Notes under the pieces: model-generated
Seen by the model: the letters and a program-made list of their open reading frames with translations, nothing else
What the model was told of the DNA's origin: nothing
Database searches by the model: none
Position numbers and translations under genes: made by a program
Shown here: positions 1-9,179 of the stretch, piece after piece
Layout of the letters: every line of letters begins with the position of its first letter
Numbering within the stretch: position 1 is the stretch's first letter
Origin: a bacterium
Lineage (GTDB): Bacteria > CAIWAD01
Direction of reading: 5' to 3'
Length of the DNA stretch: 10,807 bases
NCBI GenBank assembly: GCA_030685015.1
Contig: JAUXWS010000045.1
Span: 1-10,807, forward strand

Positions 1-165
1 GCTTCCCCTGGGCTTCCCCCGGGCTTCCCCTGGGCTTCCCCCGGGCTTCCCCCGGGCTTCCCCCGGGCTTCCCCCGGGCTTCCCCCGGGCTTCCCCCGGG
101 CTTCCCCCGGGCTTCCCCCGGGCTTCCCCCGGGCTTCCCCCGGGCTTCCCCCGGGCTTCCCCCGG
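1..165. repeat. Tandem array of fifteen 11-bp units (GCTTCCCCCGG)
   Basis: Fifteen consecutive 11-bp units with the sequence GCTTCCCCCGG fill this stretch with no register slip. Units 1 and 3 carry a T (GCTTCCCCTGG), and the other thirteen are identical. The array is cut by the left edge, so its true length is unknown. It ends at 156-170 in a short inverted repeat (CTTCCCC, one C, GGGGAAG). Each unit junction makes a CCCGGG palindrome. The opposite strand has fifteen G-tracts (five Gs, or four in the variant units) separated by 6-7 bases, a pattern that could form G-quadruplexes. The unit is not a multiple of three and no gene start is visible in it, so it is treated as intergenic. Its function is unknown. 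An assembly or repeat-edge effect cannot be excluded. Confidence 0.95.
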
Positions 166-257
166 GGAAGATCCCTTCCTTCACCCCAAATCTGTCCAAA
201 CCTCTTGTCAAGTCTGGGCGCATGCCCGCACATGCAGCGTGGTCGTGTGAGAGTCGT

Positions 258-279
258 CTGTCCGAGGACTGTCCGCGGA
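258..279. repeat. Two adjacent 11-bp direct repeats upstream of aacS
   Basis: CTGTCCGAGGA (258-268) is followed immediately by CTGTCCGCGGA (269-279), with one mismatch in eleven. The copies lie one helical turn apart, upstream of the candidate promoter at 310-338. That arrangement would suit side-by-side binding of a regulator. An 8-bp palindrome TGGATCCA (280-287) abuts it. The regulatory role is inference; the repeat itself is directly visible. Confidence 0.4.
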
Positions 280-309
280 TGGATCCACACCTGACACCAG
301 GGCGCTGTG

Positions 310-338
310 TTGCCCCGCGCCCGGGAAAGTCCTACTTA
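310..338 (+). promoter_or_regulatory. Candidate sigma-70-type promoter for aacS
   Basis: TTGCCC (310-315) and TACTTA (333-338) are separated by 17 bp, resembling -35 and -10 boxes. They would start a transcript near 345, about 25 bases before the aacS start. Each box is an imperfect match. An alternative reading is a poor -24/-12 element in which GG at 300-301 lies 10 bp from GC at 312-313, but its -24 box matches only at GG. Neither is certain. Confidence 0.3.
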
Positions 339-360
339 ACCCGCAGCACAAACATCACCC

Positions 361-364
361 GGAG
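361..364 (+). promoter_or_regulatory. Ribosome-binding site of aacS
   Basis: GGAG lies 6 bases before the ATG at 371. This supports that ATG as the true start, and no better in-frame start was found upstream. Confidence 0.6.
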
Positions 365-370
365 CCCGTC

Positions 371-2331
371 ATGATCCACGCCAGTGGCGACCTGCTGTGG
401 CAGCCTGCGCCCGACCGCGTCCGCGCCTGCCGGATGGAGGCCTTCCGCCGCGCGGCGGAGGACGCCGCCGGCCACCCCCTGCCGGATTTCGCCGCCCTGC
501 ACGCCTGGTCGGTGACGGAGCCGGCGGCCTTCTGGCGCCTGGTCTGGGACACATGCGCCGTTGAGGGGGAGATGGGAGACCGCGTGCTGGCGGGGGCGGA
601 TCGCATGCCCGGCGCCCGCTGGTTTCCCGCGGCGCGTCTTAACTACGCCGAGAACCTGCTGCGGAGCAGCGGTCCGGAGCCGGCCCTGCTGGCGGCCAAC
701 GACCGCGGACGGCGGGACACCTGGAGCCGCGACCGGCTGCGGGACGCCGTGCTGCGCCTGCGGGCGGGATTCGAGGCGGCGGGCCTGCGGCCGGGTGATC
801 GCGTGGCGGCGGTGGCCCCCAACCTGCCAGAGACCCTTGCCCTCATGCTGGCCGTGACCAGCCTGGGCGGAGTGTGGACCAGCGCCTCGCCCGATTTCGG
901 CGCCGCAGGCGTGCTGGACCGCTTCGGGCAGGTGGAGCCCGTCTGGCTGGTGGGCGTGGATGCCTACTCCTGGAAGGGACAGTGGGTGGACTGCCTGCCG
1001 CGCCTGCAGGAGATCCGCGCCGGGCTGCCCGGCCTGCGCGGCACCCTGGTCATCCCCAACCGTGCCGCGGAGGAGGAGGCAGTGCTGGACCTGGACGCCC
1101 TGCCCGACTCCGTGGATATGCGACTCTGGCTGGAGCTGGCGCCCTCCAAATCCGCATGGGCGCGCTTCCCTTTCGAACAACCGCTCTACATCCTCTATTC
1201 CAGCGGCACCACGGGCAAGCCCAAGTGCCTGGTGCACGGGGCGGGCGGCACGCTGCTCCAACATCTGAAGGAACATCGTCTCCACACCGACCTGGGAGTG
1301 GCCGACCGCCTCTTCTACTACACGACCACCGGCTGGATGATGTGGAACTGGCTGGTCTCGGCCCTGGCCTCCGAAGCGGCGCTGGTCTTGTGGGACGGCA
1401 GTCCCTTCCACCCCGGTCCGGCGGCGCTGTGGGATCTGTGCGACGAATCCGGCATCACGGTCTTCGGCACCAGCGCCAAGTATCTGGACGCCTGCGCCAA
1501 GGCCGGCCTGCGACCGCGCGCCAGCCACCGGCTGACGGAGCTGCGCGCCATCCTCTCGACGGGCTCGCCCCTTCTGCCCGAGAGCTTCGATTGGGTGTAC
1601 GGCAGCGTGAAGGCGGACCAGCTCCTGGCCAGCATCAGCGGCGGCACGGACATCGTCAGCTGCTTCGTGCTGGGCAATCCGCTCCAGGGCGTGCGCCGCG
1701 GCGAGATCCAGGGGCCGGGCCTGGGCATGGACGTGGCCGTGGTGGATGCGCAGGGGAGCGGGCTTGTGGGCGAGGCGGGCGAGCTGGTCTGCCGCCGGCC
1801 TTTTCCCAGCATGCCCACCGGCTTCTGGGGTGATGAAGACGGCAGCCGCTACCGGGACGCCTATTTCCAGCGCTACCCCGGGATCTGGCACCACGGGGAC
1901 TGGGCCCTGCACACGGCGGCGGGCGGCTTCGTCATCCTGGGGCGCAGCGACGCCACCTTGAACCCCGGTGGCGTGCGCATCGGCACCGCGGAGATCTACC
2001 GCCAGGTGGAGCAGGTGCCGGAGGTGGAGGAGGCCCTGGTGGTGGGACAGGACTGGCATGGTGATCAACGGGTCGTCCTCTTCGTCAAGCTGCGCGACGG
2101 GCTGACGCTGGACCAGGCGCTGGAGGAGCGCATCCGCCGTCGCATCCGTGACAACGCCACGCCCCGCCACGTGCCGACTCGCATCCTCCAGGTGGCGGAC
2201 CTTCCGCGCACCCGCTCCGGCAAGATCAGCGAGCTGGCCGTCAAGCAGGTGATCCACGGGCGCCCGGTGGACAATGCCGAAGCCCTGGCCAACCCCGCGG
2301 CCCTGGATTTCTTCCGCGGCCGCCTGAAGGG

Positions 2332-2335
<4 letters not shown>
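371..2335 (+). CDS. aacS: Acetoacetyl-CoA synthetase (acetoacetate--CoA ligase)
   Basis: This 654-residue protein is a full-length member of the acyl-adenylate-forming (ANL) superfamily, closest in motifs to acetoacetyl-CoA synthetase (EC 6.2.1.16), which is normally about 650 residues. It converts acetoacetate, ATP and CoA to acetoacetyl-CoA, AMP and pyrophosphate in the cytoplasm. An N-terminal acetyl-CoA-synthetase-type cap contains WFPAARLNYAENLL at 84-97. The ATP-binding loop SSGTTGKPK is at 277-285. TTTGWMMWNW, typical of acetoacetyl-CoA and acetyl-CoA synthetases, is at 318-327. Other motifs are GGTD at 424-427, HGD around 508-510 and GRSD at 524-527. The C-terminal catalytic lysine is K618 in RTRSGKISE. 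The tail (QVIHGRPVDNAEAL and following) is also typical of this enzyme rather than acetyl-CoA synthetase. The ATG at 371 has GGAG six bases upstream. The stop overlaps the next start. It probably feeds ketone bodies into polyester, lipid or acetyl-CoA metabolism. Confidence 0.93.
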
Positions 2336-4107
<1,772 letters not shown>

Positions 4108-4123
4108 TCGACAGGAATGGAAG

Positions 4124-4151
4124 CGCCCTCCCGGCGCTGGCCGGAAGGGCG
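4124..4151. terminator. Hairpin between convergent genes, possible bidirectional terminator
   Basis: A 12-bp stem with one internal mismatch (arms 4124-4135 and 4140-4151) closes a GCTG loop in the 86-bp gap between the converging transporter and copper-protein genes. No T-run follows on either strand, so it is not a standard intrinsic terminator. It could protect 3' ends or work with Rho. Confidence 0.4.
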
Positions 4152-4193
4152 ATGGCGGCTCAGGGTGGTCGACTCTGCCCGGGTCGGCGGCCC

Positions 4194-5087
4194 TCAGTTG
4201 GCGCCGCCCGCCGGTCGCACCGTGATTTCGTAGCAAGCGCGGTCGATGGCGGGCAAGGTCAGGAAGGTCTCCATCGTCTCGGTCAGGGGGGCGAGGGCGT
4301 CGGGCGTCGCTCCCGCCCACACGGTGTAGAGGGGCGTGATCGGGCAGCCCTCCATGCTTTCGCTGACCGCATCCCAGCTCAGGTTGACGGTGTGGCTGTT
4401 CACGTCATAAGCGATCTGGAGCGAGGTGGGGAGCGGCATGGGGTCGGCGCAGGGGTCCGGCACGGAGATGGTGCCGCGCATGCCCATGGCGGCGTGGATC
4501 TCACAGACGTAATGGCGCAGGCCGGGCGTCGTGAAAGTCTGGCTGTAGCTGCCGCCGTTGGTGGCCGCGCCGCTGCGGAAGCCGGTGCCGTTCCAATTGT
4601 TGTCGGCCGGGCCGTTCACCTCGGCCACATTGTGCGAACCGGTCCATCGCCAGAAGACGGTGTCCCCTGGATTGAGGGTGAGATTGGCGGGCGACCAGGT
4701 CGTCCCGGAGCCGACCACCGTGTGCTGGGTGCCGGCCGGCACCACCAGCACCGTGCCGCGCATGCCCATGGCGGCGTGTAGTTCGCAGACGTAGTAGTGG
4801 AGGCCGGTCTGCGCGAAGGTGACGCTGTAAGCGCCGCCGTTGGTGGCGCTGCCACTGCGGAAGCCGGTGCCGTTCCAGACGTTGTCGGCGGGTCCGTCCA
4901 CCTCGGCCACGTTGTGCAGGCCGGTCCAGGCCCAATGGACGGATTGCCCTTCCTCGACCACCACATGGGCCGGCACCCAGACGAAGGATGAATTGACCAC
5001 GTTGACGTCGGCGCGCGCGGCGGCGACCAGGGCAAGCAGCACGATGAGAGCCGACCAAGGCTGGCCGGCCAGTTTCCACAAACTCAT
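4194..5087 (-). CDS. Exported protein with two tandem plastocyanin-like type 1 copper domains and a C-terminal FN3-like domain
   Basis: This 297-residue protein has a signal peptide (about 1-26, hydrophobic ALIVLLALVAAARA, probable cleavage after ARA). Two cupredoxin domains follow at about 27-116 and 121-209, closely matched at a 94-residue offset. Each keeps a complete blue-copper ligand set: H58, C101, H104 and M109 in the first, and H152, C195, H198 and M203 in the second. The C-x2-H-x4-M spacing is that of plastocyanin-type sites, in YVCELHAAMGM and YVCEIHAAMGM. Residues about 218-297 look like a small fibronectin-III-type beta domain (VNLSWDA, YTVWAGATPD). Unlike the three other secreted proteins here, it has no PNPFNP sorting-type tail. 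It is probably a periplasmic or surface electron carrier or copper-binding protein; partners are not visible. The ATG at 5087 has GAGAGG (5096-5101) eight bases upstream. It is transcribed away from the RCC1 gene and converges on the transporter. Confidence 0.88.
   Translation of the reverse strand: MSLWKLAGQPWSALIVLLALVAAARADVNVVNSSFVWVPAHVVVEEGQSVHWAWTGLHNVAEVDGPADNVWNGTGFRSGSATNGGAYSVTFAQTGLHYYVCELHAAMGMRGTVLVVPAGTQHTVVGSGTTWSPANLTLNPGDTVFWRWTGSHNVAEVNGPADNNWNGTGFRSGAATNGGSYSQTFTTPGLRHYVCEIHAAMGMRGTISVPDPCADPMPLPTSLQIAYDVNSHTVNLSWDAVSESMEGCPITPLYTVWAGATPDALAPLTETMETFLTLPAIDRACYEITVRPAGGAN
4461..5009 (-). repeat. Internal duplication encoding the two copper domains
   Basis: Two copies of a roughly 282-bp module (5009-4740 and 4727-4461) encode near-identical cupredoxin domains. 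The core from the first His to the Met ligand is most alike, for example NVAEV.GPADN.WNGTGF and ATNGG in both. The DNA also repeats closely: CATGCCCATGGCGGCGTG occurs in both copies, near 4479 and 4761. The similarity suggests a fairly recent duplication or ongoing gene conversion. Confidence 0.85.
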
Positions 5088-5257
5088 CTCAGGATCCTCT
5101 CTCCCGCGGGGGCGGGTGGTTGCACCAAGCTGTGTGTTGAACGGATCCCAACGTGGGCTTCGGGCAGGGGCGAGGCAAGACCTTGCATCGCCCGTTGAAA
5201 GAAAAACTTCTTCCGGCGCCCCGGGAATGGCAGCTTCCCCCGGCCGAACAAAGCGAG
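5088..5257. promoter_or_regulatory. Shared divergent upstream region of the copper-protein and RCC1 genes
   Basis: This 170-bp region must hold the control signals for the leftward copper-protein gene and the rightward RCC1-propeller gene. GAGAGG (complement of 5096-5101) is the ribosome-binding site of the minus-strand gene. An 8-bp palindrome CCCGCGGG lies at 5103-5110. On the plus strand, AGGCAA (5173-5178), four bases and TTGCA (5183-5187) resemble a sigma-54 element, but the GG-to-GC spacing is 9 rather than 10. No convincing sigma-70 box pair was found on either strand. One exact copy of the 11-mer of the array at 1-165 sits at 5233-5243. Confidence 0.45.
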
Positions 5258-7312
5258 ATGATTTCCATGACTCCTTCGCACAAGCGACTCGCGCGCGGCG
5301 CGCGGCAGGTGCTTCTCCTGCTGGCCTTGGCCAACGCGGGGCCGGTCCAGGGCACCGGATCCATCGTGGGATGGGGCGTCCAGGTGCTGGCCACTCCCGA
5401 CCAGCTGGAGCAGGTGGTGGCCGTGTCCGGCGGCGAACGCCACAGCCTGGCCCTGCGCCAGGACGGCACCATCGTGGCCTGGGGCGACAACCTGGCGGGG
5501 AAGTGCCAAGTGCCGGAGCCCAACGCGGGCTTCCTGGCCATGGCGGCCGGGGGCAGCCACAGCCTGGCTCTGCGCCAGGACGGCTCCATCGTGGCGTGGG
5601 GATCGAACAGCTATGGCCAGTGCAATGTGCCGTCGCCCAACAGCGGATTCACGGCCATCGCCGCCGGCGGCTACCACAGTCTGGCCCTGCGGGAGGATGG
5701 CACCATCGTCGCCTGGGGACGCAACGATTTCGGCCAGTGCGCCGTGCCCATCCCCAACACGGGCTTCACCATGATCAGCGGCGGCGGCCTGCACAGTCTC
5801 GCCTTGAAGATTGACAGCGCGCTGGTCGCATGGGGTTACAACGATTTCGGCCAGTGTGATACGCCGACGCCCAACCAGGGCTTCACCGCCCTGGCCGCCG
5901 GTGGCCTGCACAGCCTGGCCATCCGCGCCGACGGCTCCGTCGCCGCCTGGGGCGACAACAGCTTCCTGCAGTGCGAGGTCCCGTCCTGGATTGGGGACGT
6001 CGTGGCCGTGGCGGGCGGCCTGCGCCACAGCCTGTGCCTCACGAATGTCGGCATCCTGGGTGTCTGGGGGGACAACGGCCTGGACCAGGGCTTGGTGCCG
6101 GCTCCCAACCTGGGGTGGTCCGGCATTGCGGCGGGATCCTTTCACAGTCTGGGCGTACGGGGGGATGGCACCCTGGAGGCCTGGGGCAGCGACCAGCACG
6201 CCCAGGCAGGGGTGCCGGTGCCCAATGCTGGGTTTGTGGCCATCGCCGGCGGACACGAGCGCGGTCTGGCCCTGCGCGGGAACGGCAACGTGGCGGACTG
6301 GGGACTGGACTGGGAAGGGTTCGAGACAAACCCGCCCTTTGGCGTCGCCTTCACCAGGATCGCCGCCGGCTTCCGCCACCACCTGGCCGTGACGACGGAG
6401 GGGCTCGTGGCGGCCTGGGGCGAGAACGAGTTCTGGCAATGTGAAGTGCCGTCCCTTGCCGGCGAGGCGCAGGACGTGGCGGCCGGCCGCTACCACAGCC
6501 TGGCCCTGCTCGAGGACGGCTCGGTGGCGGCCTGGGGCTACAACTCCCACGGCCAGTGCGACGCGCCGGAGGGTGTTGTCTATTCCGCGCTGGCCGGAGG
6601 ACTCCATCACAGTCTGGGGCTGGACACGGAAGGCCGCGTGTGGGCCTGGGGCTTCAATGGCGACGGGCAGTGCGCGGTGCCCACGCCGGCCACAGGATTC
6701 GTCGCCGTGGCGGCGGGCTGGAACCACAGCCTGGGACTCAGGACGGACGGCTCGGTGGCCGCCTGGGGCTCCAACACGGAAGGCCAGTGCAACGTCCCCT
6801 GGCCAAACAGCGGCTTCGTGGCTGTGGCGGCGGGGGCCGAGCACAGCCTGGGCTTGAAGGAGAGCGGCTCCCTGGTGGCCTGGGGTTCCAACGAGCGGGG
6901 CCAGTGCACGGTGCCCACTCTCAACAGCGGTTTTGTGGCCGTGGCGGCGGGAGCCTTCCACAGCCTGGCCCTGCGCGACGACGGGACAATGGTGGCGCCC
7001 CGCCCCAGGCCGGATGTGGGGGACCGCCCGCGTTCGCCCCACATTCTGGGGTTGGCGCCCAACCCCTTCAATCCAACGTTGTGGATCGTATATGAGCTGA
7101 CGGAGTCGAGCGCCGTCCGGCTGGAGATTTTCGACTTGCGGGGACGACGCCTGTTCTCTCAGTCGCTGGGGGTGCAGGGAAGGGGCCGGCGCGAGGCCCG
7201 CTGGGACGGCCGGGACACGATGGGCGGTGTCCTGCCCTCCGGTCTGTATCTGGCGCGCCTATGGACGCCGCAGGGCGCCTCGCCGGCCGCGAAGTGCCTG
7301 CTGGTCCGCTGA
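5258..7312 (+). CDS. Secreted RCC1-repeat beta-propeller protein with C-terminal sorting-type domain
   Basis: This protein is 684 residues from the ATG at 5258. The frame is open upstream to a GTG at 5153, but only starts at 5258 or 5267 place the signal peptide (basic KRLARGAR, hydrophobic QVLLLLALANA) at the N-terminus; the ribosome-binding site is weak. Residues 62-567 are thirteen consecutive RCC1-like repeats of 39 residues (the tenth has 38), with consensus HSLALR.DG.IVAWG.N.-GQC.VP.PN.GF.A.AAGG. A half repeat before them (about 35-61) and another after them (568-580) could pair as a fourteenth blade. Repeats 6-8 are the most degenerate. Residues about 598-684 form a FlgD/Ig-like C-terminal domain with PNPFNP at 601-606 and end KCLLVR, like type IX secretion sorting tails. 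RCC1 repeats fold into propellers used for protein or ligand binding, and no enzyme motif is seen. It is probably exported to the cell surface. The next gene starts 15 bp downstream, suggesting an operon. Confidence 0.88.
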   Translation: MISMTPSHKRLARGARQVLLLLALANAGPVQGTGSIVGWGVQVLATPDQLEQVVAVSGGERHSLALRQDGTIVAWGDNLAGKCQVPEPNAGFLAMAAGGSHSLALRQDGSIVAWGSNSYGQCNVPSPNSGFTAIAAGGYHSLALREDGTIVAWGRNDFGQCAVPIPNTGFTMISGGGLHSLALKIDSALVAWGYNDFGQCDTPTPNQGFTALAAGGLHSLAIRADGSVAAWGDNSFLQCEVPSWIGDVVAVAGGLRHSLCLTNVGILGVWGDNGLDQGLVPAPNLGWSGIAAGSFHSLGVRGDGTLEAWGSDQHAQAGVPVPNAGFVAIAGGHERGLALRGNGNVADWGLDWEGFETNPPFGVAFTRIAAGFRHHLAVTTEGLVAAWGENEFWQCEVPSLAGEAQDVAAGRYHSLALLEDGSVAAWGYNSHGQCDAPEGVVYSALAGGLHHSLGLDTEGRVWAWGFNGDGQCAVPTPATGFVAVAAGWNHSLGLRTDGSVAAWGSNTEGQCNVPWPNSGFVAVAAGAEHSLGLKESGSLVAWGSNERGQCTVPTLNSGFVAVAAGAFHSLALRDDGTMVAPRPRPDVGDRPRSPHILGLAPNPFNPTLWIVYELTESSAVRLEIFDLRGRRLFSQSLGVQGRGRREARWDGRDTMGGVLPSGLYLARLWTPQGASPAAKCLLVR
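5441..6958 (+). repeat. Thirteen ~117-bp coding tandem repeats (RCC1 units)
   Basis: The DNA encoding residues 62-567 of the RCC1 protein is a run of 117-bp units (the tenth is 114 bp), each beginning at a CACAGCCTGG-like stretch. Units 1-3 and 11-13 are most alike and units 6-8 most diverged. Such a run is prone to unit gain or loss by recombination and to assembly collapse. Confidence 0.85.
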
Positions 7313-7315
7313 CGG

Positions 7316-7322
7316 AAGGAGG
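7316..7322 (+). promoter_or_regulatory. Ribosome-binding site of the second propeller gene
   Basis: A strong AAGGAGG lies 5 bases before the ATG at 7328 and 8 bases before the in-frame ATG at 7331. Either could be the start, and the product differs by one Met. It lies in the 15-bp gap after the RCC1 stop, with no room for a separate promoter. Confidence 0.75.
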
Positions 7323-7327
7323 ATGTC

Positions 7328-9037
7328 ATGATGAGACTCATGCTGCTGATCCTGGCGGCCTCGGCCCTGCGGGCGCAGTGGCCGGAGGATCCCGCCGCGA
7401 ATTTGCTCATCTGCGGACGCGCCGGCGAGCAGTCCTTGCCCAAGATCGTCGCCACCGGCGACGGTGGCTGCTACATCAGCTGGCAGGACAACGGCTCCGG
7501 CAACTACGACACCTGGCTGCAGCGCTTGGATGCCGATGGCGTGCCCCAGTGGGAGGACGGCCTGCTGGTGAGCGGTCACCCGCAAGACACGTGGATCACC
7601 GACTATGACCTGGCCGTGGACCAGGCGGATTGCGCCATTGTCGCCATCAACGACATCCGCCGCGGGGCGGATCGCGACATCACGGCCTACCGCATCAGCC
7701 CGGACGGAGACTTCCTCTGGGGCGCGGACGGCCAGGCCATCTCCGACAACGAAGGCTTCGAGCCCGATCCGCGCATTTGTGTCACGACGGAGGGCAACGT
7801 CGTCTTCGCGTGGCAGGAGGACGCCGTTCTTCATCTGCGCAAGGTGGACGCCGACGGCGCCGACCTTTGGACGCCGGCGGTGATCACCCTCAGCGGCGAG
7901 TTCCCCTTGTCCATTCCCCGGCTGGCTCCCGCCCCCGGCGACGCGGTGCTGTTGCAGTTCCTGGCGGCGCAGGGGTCGCAGTTCTGGTCGCCCAAGCATC
8001 TCGTCGTGCAACGCTTCAACAGCGCCGGCCAGCCGGCGTGGGCCGGACTGGGCGTGGCCATCCAGACGGCGGGCGGCTTCGGGCCGCAGATGCGCCCCGA
8101 CCTGCGGGCGGACGGCGCGGGTGGCGCCTGGTGCTTCTGGTACGACAGCCGCGACAATCAATTGCACGCCTACGCCCAACACCTGCTGGAGAGTGGCGTT
8201 CCCGCCTGGACGGCCAACGGCGTGCCGCTGTCCACCACAGCCGGCGAGTTGCAGGACCAGCCCCGCCTTGTGATCGACGAGACGGGCGAGGGGCCGGCCG
8301 CCATCGAGCTCTACTACCGCATCACCGATCTGGACCAGAATCTGATGGGCATCGCCGGGCAGCGTTTGTCCTCGACGGGGGAGCGGCTCTGGGGGCCGGG
8401 CGGCCTGGTGCTGCATCCCCTCGCCGCCTCCGACCGGCACTCGGTTGTGGCGGTGCGCGGCGACGAGGATCACAGCCTGGTGGGCCATCTCCACTTCCCC
8501 ACGGATGTGATGAATTGCCAGATGCTGGTCCAGGCGGTGGGGAATGACGGGGAGGCGGTCTGGGAACCGGCTGTCACCACCGCCAGCACAGTCCTGGCGC
8601 CCCGGGGCAACCTGACCGCGGCGACCGGCGGCTCCGGCCAGCTGATCGCCGTGTGGAAGGATCAGCGCGCTGACGCTGCGGGCGACATTTTTCTGCAGAA
8701 CGTCAACCCGGACGGCAGCCTTGGTCCGTGGGAGGAGGTCGAGGTGGAGGCAGAAAGGGGCGGGCGGCGTCCCGCGCGAACCCTCCTTCATGCGCCCTAT
8801 CCCAATCCCTTCAATCCCGCCACAACCATCGCGTATGAACTTGACGATCCGGCCCGTGTCCGGCTGGAGATCCTCGACCTTCACGGCCGTCAAGTGGCAA
8901 TTCTGGCGGATGGCATCAGGGCGGGCGGGATCCATCGCGTCAACTTTCAGGATGACCGACTGGCCAGTGGCATCTATGTATGCCGCCTGGAGGTCAATGG
9001 CTATTCCCGCAATCGCAAGTTGATCCTCCTCAAGTGA
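7328..9037 (+). CDS. Secreted repeat protein, probable beta-propeller, with C-terminal sorting-type domain
   Basis: This 569-residue protein has a short signal peptide (about 1-17, MMRLMLLILAASALRAQ). Its body (about 40-470) contains about eight degenerate repeats of the form GG...W.D.R....D....R...DG...W...G. Clear examples are SWQDNGSGNYDTWLQRLDAD, the segment around NDIRRGADRDITAYRISPDG (109-128), WYDSRDNQLHAYAQHL (271-286) and VWKDQRADAAGDIFLQ (442-457). This pattern is common in secreted proteins of FCB-type bacteria and suggests a seven- or eight-bladed propeller. Residues about 488-569 are the FlgD/Ig-like sorting-type domain, with PNPFNP at 492-497, DLHGR at 517-521 and the final RKLILLK. 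No catalytic motif is recognised. It is probably cotranscribed with the RCC1 gene (15-bp gap, strong ribosome-binding site), so the two may be exported together or act together. Binding partner unknown. Confidence 0.85.
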   Translation: MMRLMLLILAASALRAQWPEDPAANLLICGRAGEQSLPKIVATGDGGCYISWQDNGSGNYDTWLQRLDADGVPQWEDGLLVSGHPQDTWITDYDLAVDQADCAIVAINDIRRGADRDITAYRISPDGDFLWGADGQAISDNEGFEPDPRICVTTEGNVVFAWQEDAVLHLRKVDADGADLWTPAVITLSGEFPLSIPRLAPAPGDAVLLQFLAAQGSQFWSPKHLVVQRFNSAGQPAWAGLGVAIQTAGGFGPQMRPDLRADGAGGAWCFWYDSRDNQLHAYAQHLLESGVPAWTANGVPLSTTAGELQDQPRLVIDETGEGPAAIELYYRITDLDQNLMGIAGQRLSSTGERLWGPGGLVLHPLAASDRHSVVAVRGDEDHSLVGHLHFPTDVMNCQMLVQAVGNDGEAVWEPAVTTASTVLAPRGNLTAATGGSGQLIAVWKDQRADAAGDIFLQNVNPDGSLGPWEEVEVEAERGGRRPARTLLHAPYPNPFNPATTIAYELDDPARVRLEILDLHGRQVAILADGIRAGGIHRVNFQDDRLASGIYVCRLEVNGYSRNRKLILLK

Positions 9038-9179
9038 TGCGGGCCCCTGTTTTTCGAGACTGCGATCCAACCCGTCGGGCCGTCGGGGAGGCAGGAGGAG
9101 TTGTAGGGGATATCGACGGGGGATTATCATTAACGGGCATGGTGACTTTCAACCAGCAGATGGTTCTTTGTGTGCAAAT

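Noticed and set aside
1-165. CRISPR array or collagen-like coding repeat
   Set aside because: There are no spacers between the 11-bp units. Although reading frames through the array are open, no start codon, ribosome-binding site or flanking domain supports a gene.
5153-5257. N-terminal extension of the RCC1 protein from a GTG at 5153
   Set aside because: It lacks a ribosome-binding site and would bury the signal peptide 35 residues inside the protein.
5084-7042. 652-codon minus-strand open frame opposite the RCC1 gene, with its own repeats
   Set aside because: Its repeats are the antisense reading of the RCC1 units, and it would overlap the start of the copper-protein gene.
7259-9130. Long minus-strand open frame opposite the second propeller gene
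   Set aside because: Shadow frame. The plus strand has a signal peptide, repeats and a sorting-type domain.
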